Below are positions 61,674 to 64,000 of a stretch of 64,000 bases of DNA, in pieces. The position numbers were made by a program, and so were the translations under genes. Each line of letters opens with the position of its first letter. Position 1 is the first letter of the stretch. The DNA is from Azolla caroliniana (lineage: Eukaryota > Polypodiophyta), in NCBI GenBank assembly GCA_043228905.1, contig JBHGNT010000001.1, forward strand, positions 6,324,001 through 6,388,000. The letters run 5' to 3'. A model generated the notes under the pieces. It was not told where the DNA came from. It was given only the letters and a program-made list of their open reading frames with translations, and made no database searches.

Positions 61674-63751
61674 CTAGAAAATCCCATCGTTCCCCGCGAG
61701 CATATTGTATTTGTCCTTCCTATTATAATTCGTACATTGAAAGCCAAGCTTGTCAGCAAGCAACCGTTGTGTCATGTTTGCGATCTCGATGGCCGACTTC
61801 CCCTCAGTCCGGAGCTTGTCCATGGGTAGGGGGTCGAGAAATATCACTTCGTACGAGGGCCTTGGGTTCAAACAATAAAAGATGCCGTCAAGCGCCTTAT
61901 AACCCCTCACGCTCGTGCCTTGAAACATGCTCATCTTAACATTCAGCGCGACGGGCACGACATTGTTGGTCATGTCGGCGAACAAAGGGCTGAACCTCAA
62001 CAAAAAGGGCTCCCTACATGTAGTGCCTTCGGGGCATATAAAAACATCTTCCTTGTGGAGGAGTTCGTCGATGATCCTCGCGTCCTTTTCACGGTTTCTC
62101 GTGAGCCGGGTAGCAGGGATGGGGGACATGTACTCGGACACCTTGCTTATGCTATAGGCCATAGCTCGGACCTTGCGGCGCAATGCGATGGACAAGAAGA
62201 TGGGGTCCGCAAGGGTCCGATGTGTGCACACGAAGATCGCACCTTCTTGGTTTATGTTTTCGGTCCCCCCGGCGGAGGCGAGTTCTCGTTGAAGCAAGGG
62301 CGGGGCACCTTTGACCCTCACTTTTATCCCGAACAAAGAGATGAGTGGGAAGCACATTTCTTTTGGTAGGCATATGCCGATCATGTTTCGGATGAGAAAT
62401 AGAACAATGCCAGCCGGCATCCACAAGAAGATTGCGAGCGACACAAATGGCGTGGGTCTCATCACGAGCCTCCCGTCATGGAAGACCAAGGGATTCACAT
62501 ACTCCTCCTTTGGTACCGTGTCATGGCTTGGTATGGACATACTAATGACATCCTGCATTACACAAAAACCAACAAAACTCCCCAATATCAAAATCACATG
62601 AAATTTCTCTTGATAAACACACATACATGAAGATATGCATAGGTGATACAAATCACACATATTCTTAACAATGCTTTGGCTCTTTTTTGCAAAGAGGGGG
62701 GCTTTTTCAAGTTAAGTCTAGAGTTTTAAACCCACTTGTTTATCAGTGTATCCTAACACTTTCTATACTCACAAAAACATGATTGTGGGTCTCTCCGGGG
62801 CAATCCTACGGAATCACTTGGGACAAACTTATTCCACGAATTTATAGCGATTCTACTGATATACTTGGGGCGAACCTTAATGGCGTGAATTTATAGCGAA
62901 CACTGATGTTACTCTAAACAACATACATACAACACATAATTAGAGAAAAAGTATCCCGATTGTGGATGTTACTCTAAAGAACATACATACAACTCAATTA
63001 GAGAGAAAGTATCCCAAACAATCGAGAAACCCCGGAACTTACGTTCCCGCGGGAAGGATTGAGTGTGATATAAGTAGTTGCATTAACATTAACAAGACCT
63101 CCATCCAAATTATGGGATGTCTTACTTTACCTGGCAACATGAGAGGAAGGTGTGCTTGTGGGCACTATTGCATAGCCCAATGCTGGGCTGCCCCCGGGTC
63201 TCTTGGAATGCTTGCTTGACTAGCATCAGTTTTCCGGATTCATCAAGTACCCCCGACTTGGCATTGACACGGCCGGTGCAAAACCCGTCTCGTGTGACTT
63301 CCACGTCGGTCGCAAACACCCTTTTCACACTTAAGTGGTGCCGGACGAAATGCTCGACGAATATCCGTGGGTGAGATGTGACCACATACTTGTCGGTCCC
63401 TCCATGCAAGAAAGCTCTATAGGGCCCCGGCGCAAGGTCCTCGAGGAAGAACTTGGGGAGCACGGCCTTCGACACGGCAATGACCTCGGCTTGCTTCAGC
63501 CCCGCGATGGACACGAAGATCTGGATGCGTATCGGTAATGTCTCGGACACGAATGAGAGCAGCCACATGAGAGGGAATAGGAGGAGGAGGACCAAGGATC
63601 GGAGTGGGCTCCCCGCCTCGAGCGACATTAGCATGTAGTAAGGGAAGAAGCTCGTGGATCGCAAGAGTGTTCCATCCAAATGCGAGATGATCACTCTCTT
63701 TACAATTCCATTGTTTCTTCCTTCATGTTGGGCCATGGCTTCTTCACCCAT
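61674..63751 (-). CDS. GPAT: Plant glycerol-3-phosphate acyltransferase, GPAT1-8 family (2 exons)
   Basis: Exons 63751-63131 and 62552-61674 join in phase 0 (CCAG|GTAAAG and GCAG|GATG) to 499 residues, the usual length. The ATG at 63751 is the first in frame; another lies at codon 6. The N-terminal half is the HAD-phosphatase-like domain with membrane-associated hydrophobic segments (about residues 35-70). A further hydrophobic stretch lies at about 243-268. The acyltransferase half has THRTLAD (HX4D, His318 and Asp323), RLTRNREKDA, CPEGTTCREPFLLR (about 380) and VPVAL. It ends RKDKYNMLAGNDG. Land-plant GPATs load acyl groups onto glycerol-3-phosphate at the ER for cutin, suberin or related lipids. 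The phosphatase motif I reads HLDGT instead of DxDGT, and the acidic GDxxxD motif III region reads GLCNSAHKH. A phosphatase-inactive enzyme releasing lysophosphatidic acid is therefore inferred. The exact subclass is unsettled. Confidence 0.92.
62905..63020. repeat. 60-bp tandem duplication in the GPAT intron
   Basis: GATGTTACTCTAAA(C/G)AACATACATACAAC at about 62905 recurs at about 62965, followed in both by TTAGAGA(A/G)AAAGTATCCC. Confidence 0.93.
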
Positions 63752-63940
63752 GTGAAGTGTTTTTGTTGAATTGAAAGTAGCCTTTCCTTTGGGTTGTGTC
63801 AAGAGAGGGAGAAAGGGAGAGAGATTGACGAGCTCTTGTAGTTGTTATTCAGATTTGACCTTGACATATATGCACATATAGATTGACCACTCTAATTTGT
63901 TATTATCTTGAGCTTGACTATTATGTATATATAGGGATAT
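63752..63940 (-). promoter_or_regulatory. GPAT upstream region with TATA box and W-box cores
   Basis: On the coding strand a CTATATATAC element lies at about 63925-63934, about 175 bases before the ATG, and is a plausible TATA box. Between it and the start codon the plus strand has TTGACC at 63855-63860, TTGACC at 63883-63888 and TTGACT at 63914-63919, all matching the WRKY-factor W-box core. Their use is untested. Confidence 0.45.
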
Positions 63941-64000
63941 AGATTGGGCTCATCTTTTGATGTTATGTTGGTTAATAATAAATATGGAGAGGCCATGGTT

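Noticed and set aside
1-64000. Complete tRNA, rRNA or CRISPR-like arrays
   Set aside because: No cloverleaf with both stems, no rRNA blocks and no regularly spaced identical repeats with unique spacers were seen on either strand by eye.

Overview
The window is nuclear DNA of a flowering plant. It shows GT-AG introns with matching phases, long AT-rich gene-poor stretches, many microsatellites, a decayed Ty1/copia retrotransposon, and plant genes such as a thylakoid-curvature (CURT1) protein, a land-plant GPAT and a CFL1-like WW protein. The species cannot be named from the sequence. No prokaryotic, organellar or CRISPR feature was seen.

Layout from left to right. 1-3136 (-) is the 5' part of a broken copia element: a complete LTR, a primer site, then gag, protease and integrase remnants that run off the left edge. 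5392-6941 (-) is a two-exon CFL1-like gene with half a WW domain on each exon, an EAR-like motif and a C-terminal CX2C pair. 7.1-20.4 kb is a gene desert with a probable LTR fragment ending near 16205. 21048-21830 (-) is an intronless CDI-like glycosyltransferase-fold gene, flanked by two diverged direct repeats about 3.5 kb apart. 25498-30973 (-) is TRM11, the tRNA m2G10 methyltransferase (6 exons). It lies head-to-head with CURT1A (32460-34204, +, 5 exons). 36277-37803 (+) is a small single-membrane-span protein of unknown function. 44072-46245 (+) is a DUF4050-type gene (5 exons, with a 26-base first coding exon). 50793-56736 (+) is thiamin pyrophosphokinase (6 coding exons, probably also a non-coding first exon near 49.3 kb). 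56.7-61.6 kb is a second desert. 61674-63751 (-) is a plant GPAT (2 exons) whose N-terminal phosphatase motifs are degenerate.

I rebuilt the gene models by hand, joining exons where splice signals, phase and family motifs all agree. Six of the seven multi-exon models contain recognisable family motifs across their junctions. The 36277-37803 model is the exception, because its second exon has no family support. The genes are unrelated housekeeping, plastid and epidermal/lipid genes, with no sign of a cluster or operon-like system.

The most distinctive feature of the DNA is the number of local direct duplications (units of about 60-540 bp) in introns and intergenic DNA. They range from perfect (61 bp in TRM11 intron 1) and nearly identical (329 bp at 58.6 kb) to strongly diverged (a three-copy array in TPK intron 4). 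I found no convincing evidence of a wholly new biological system.
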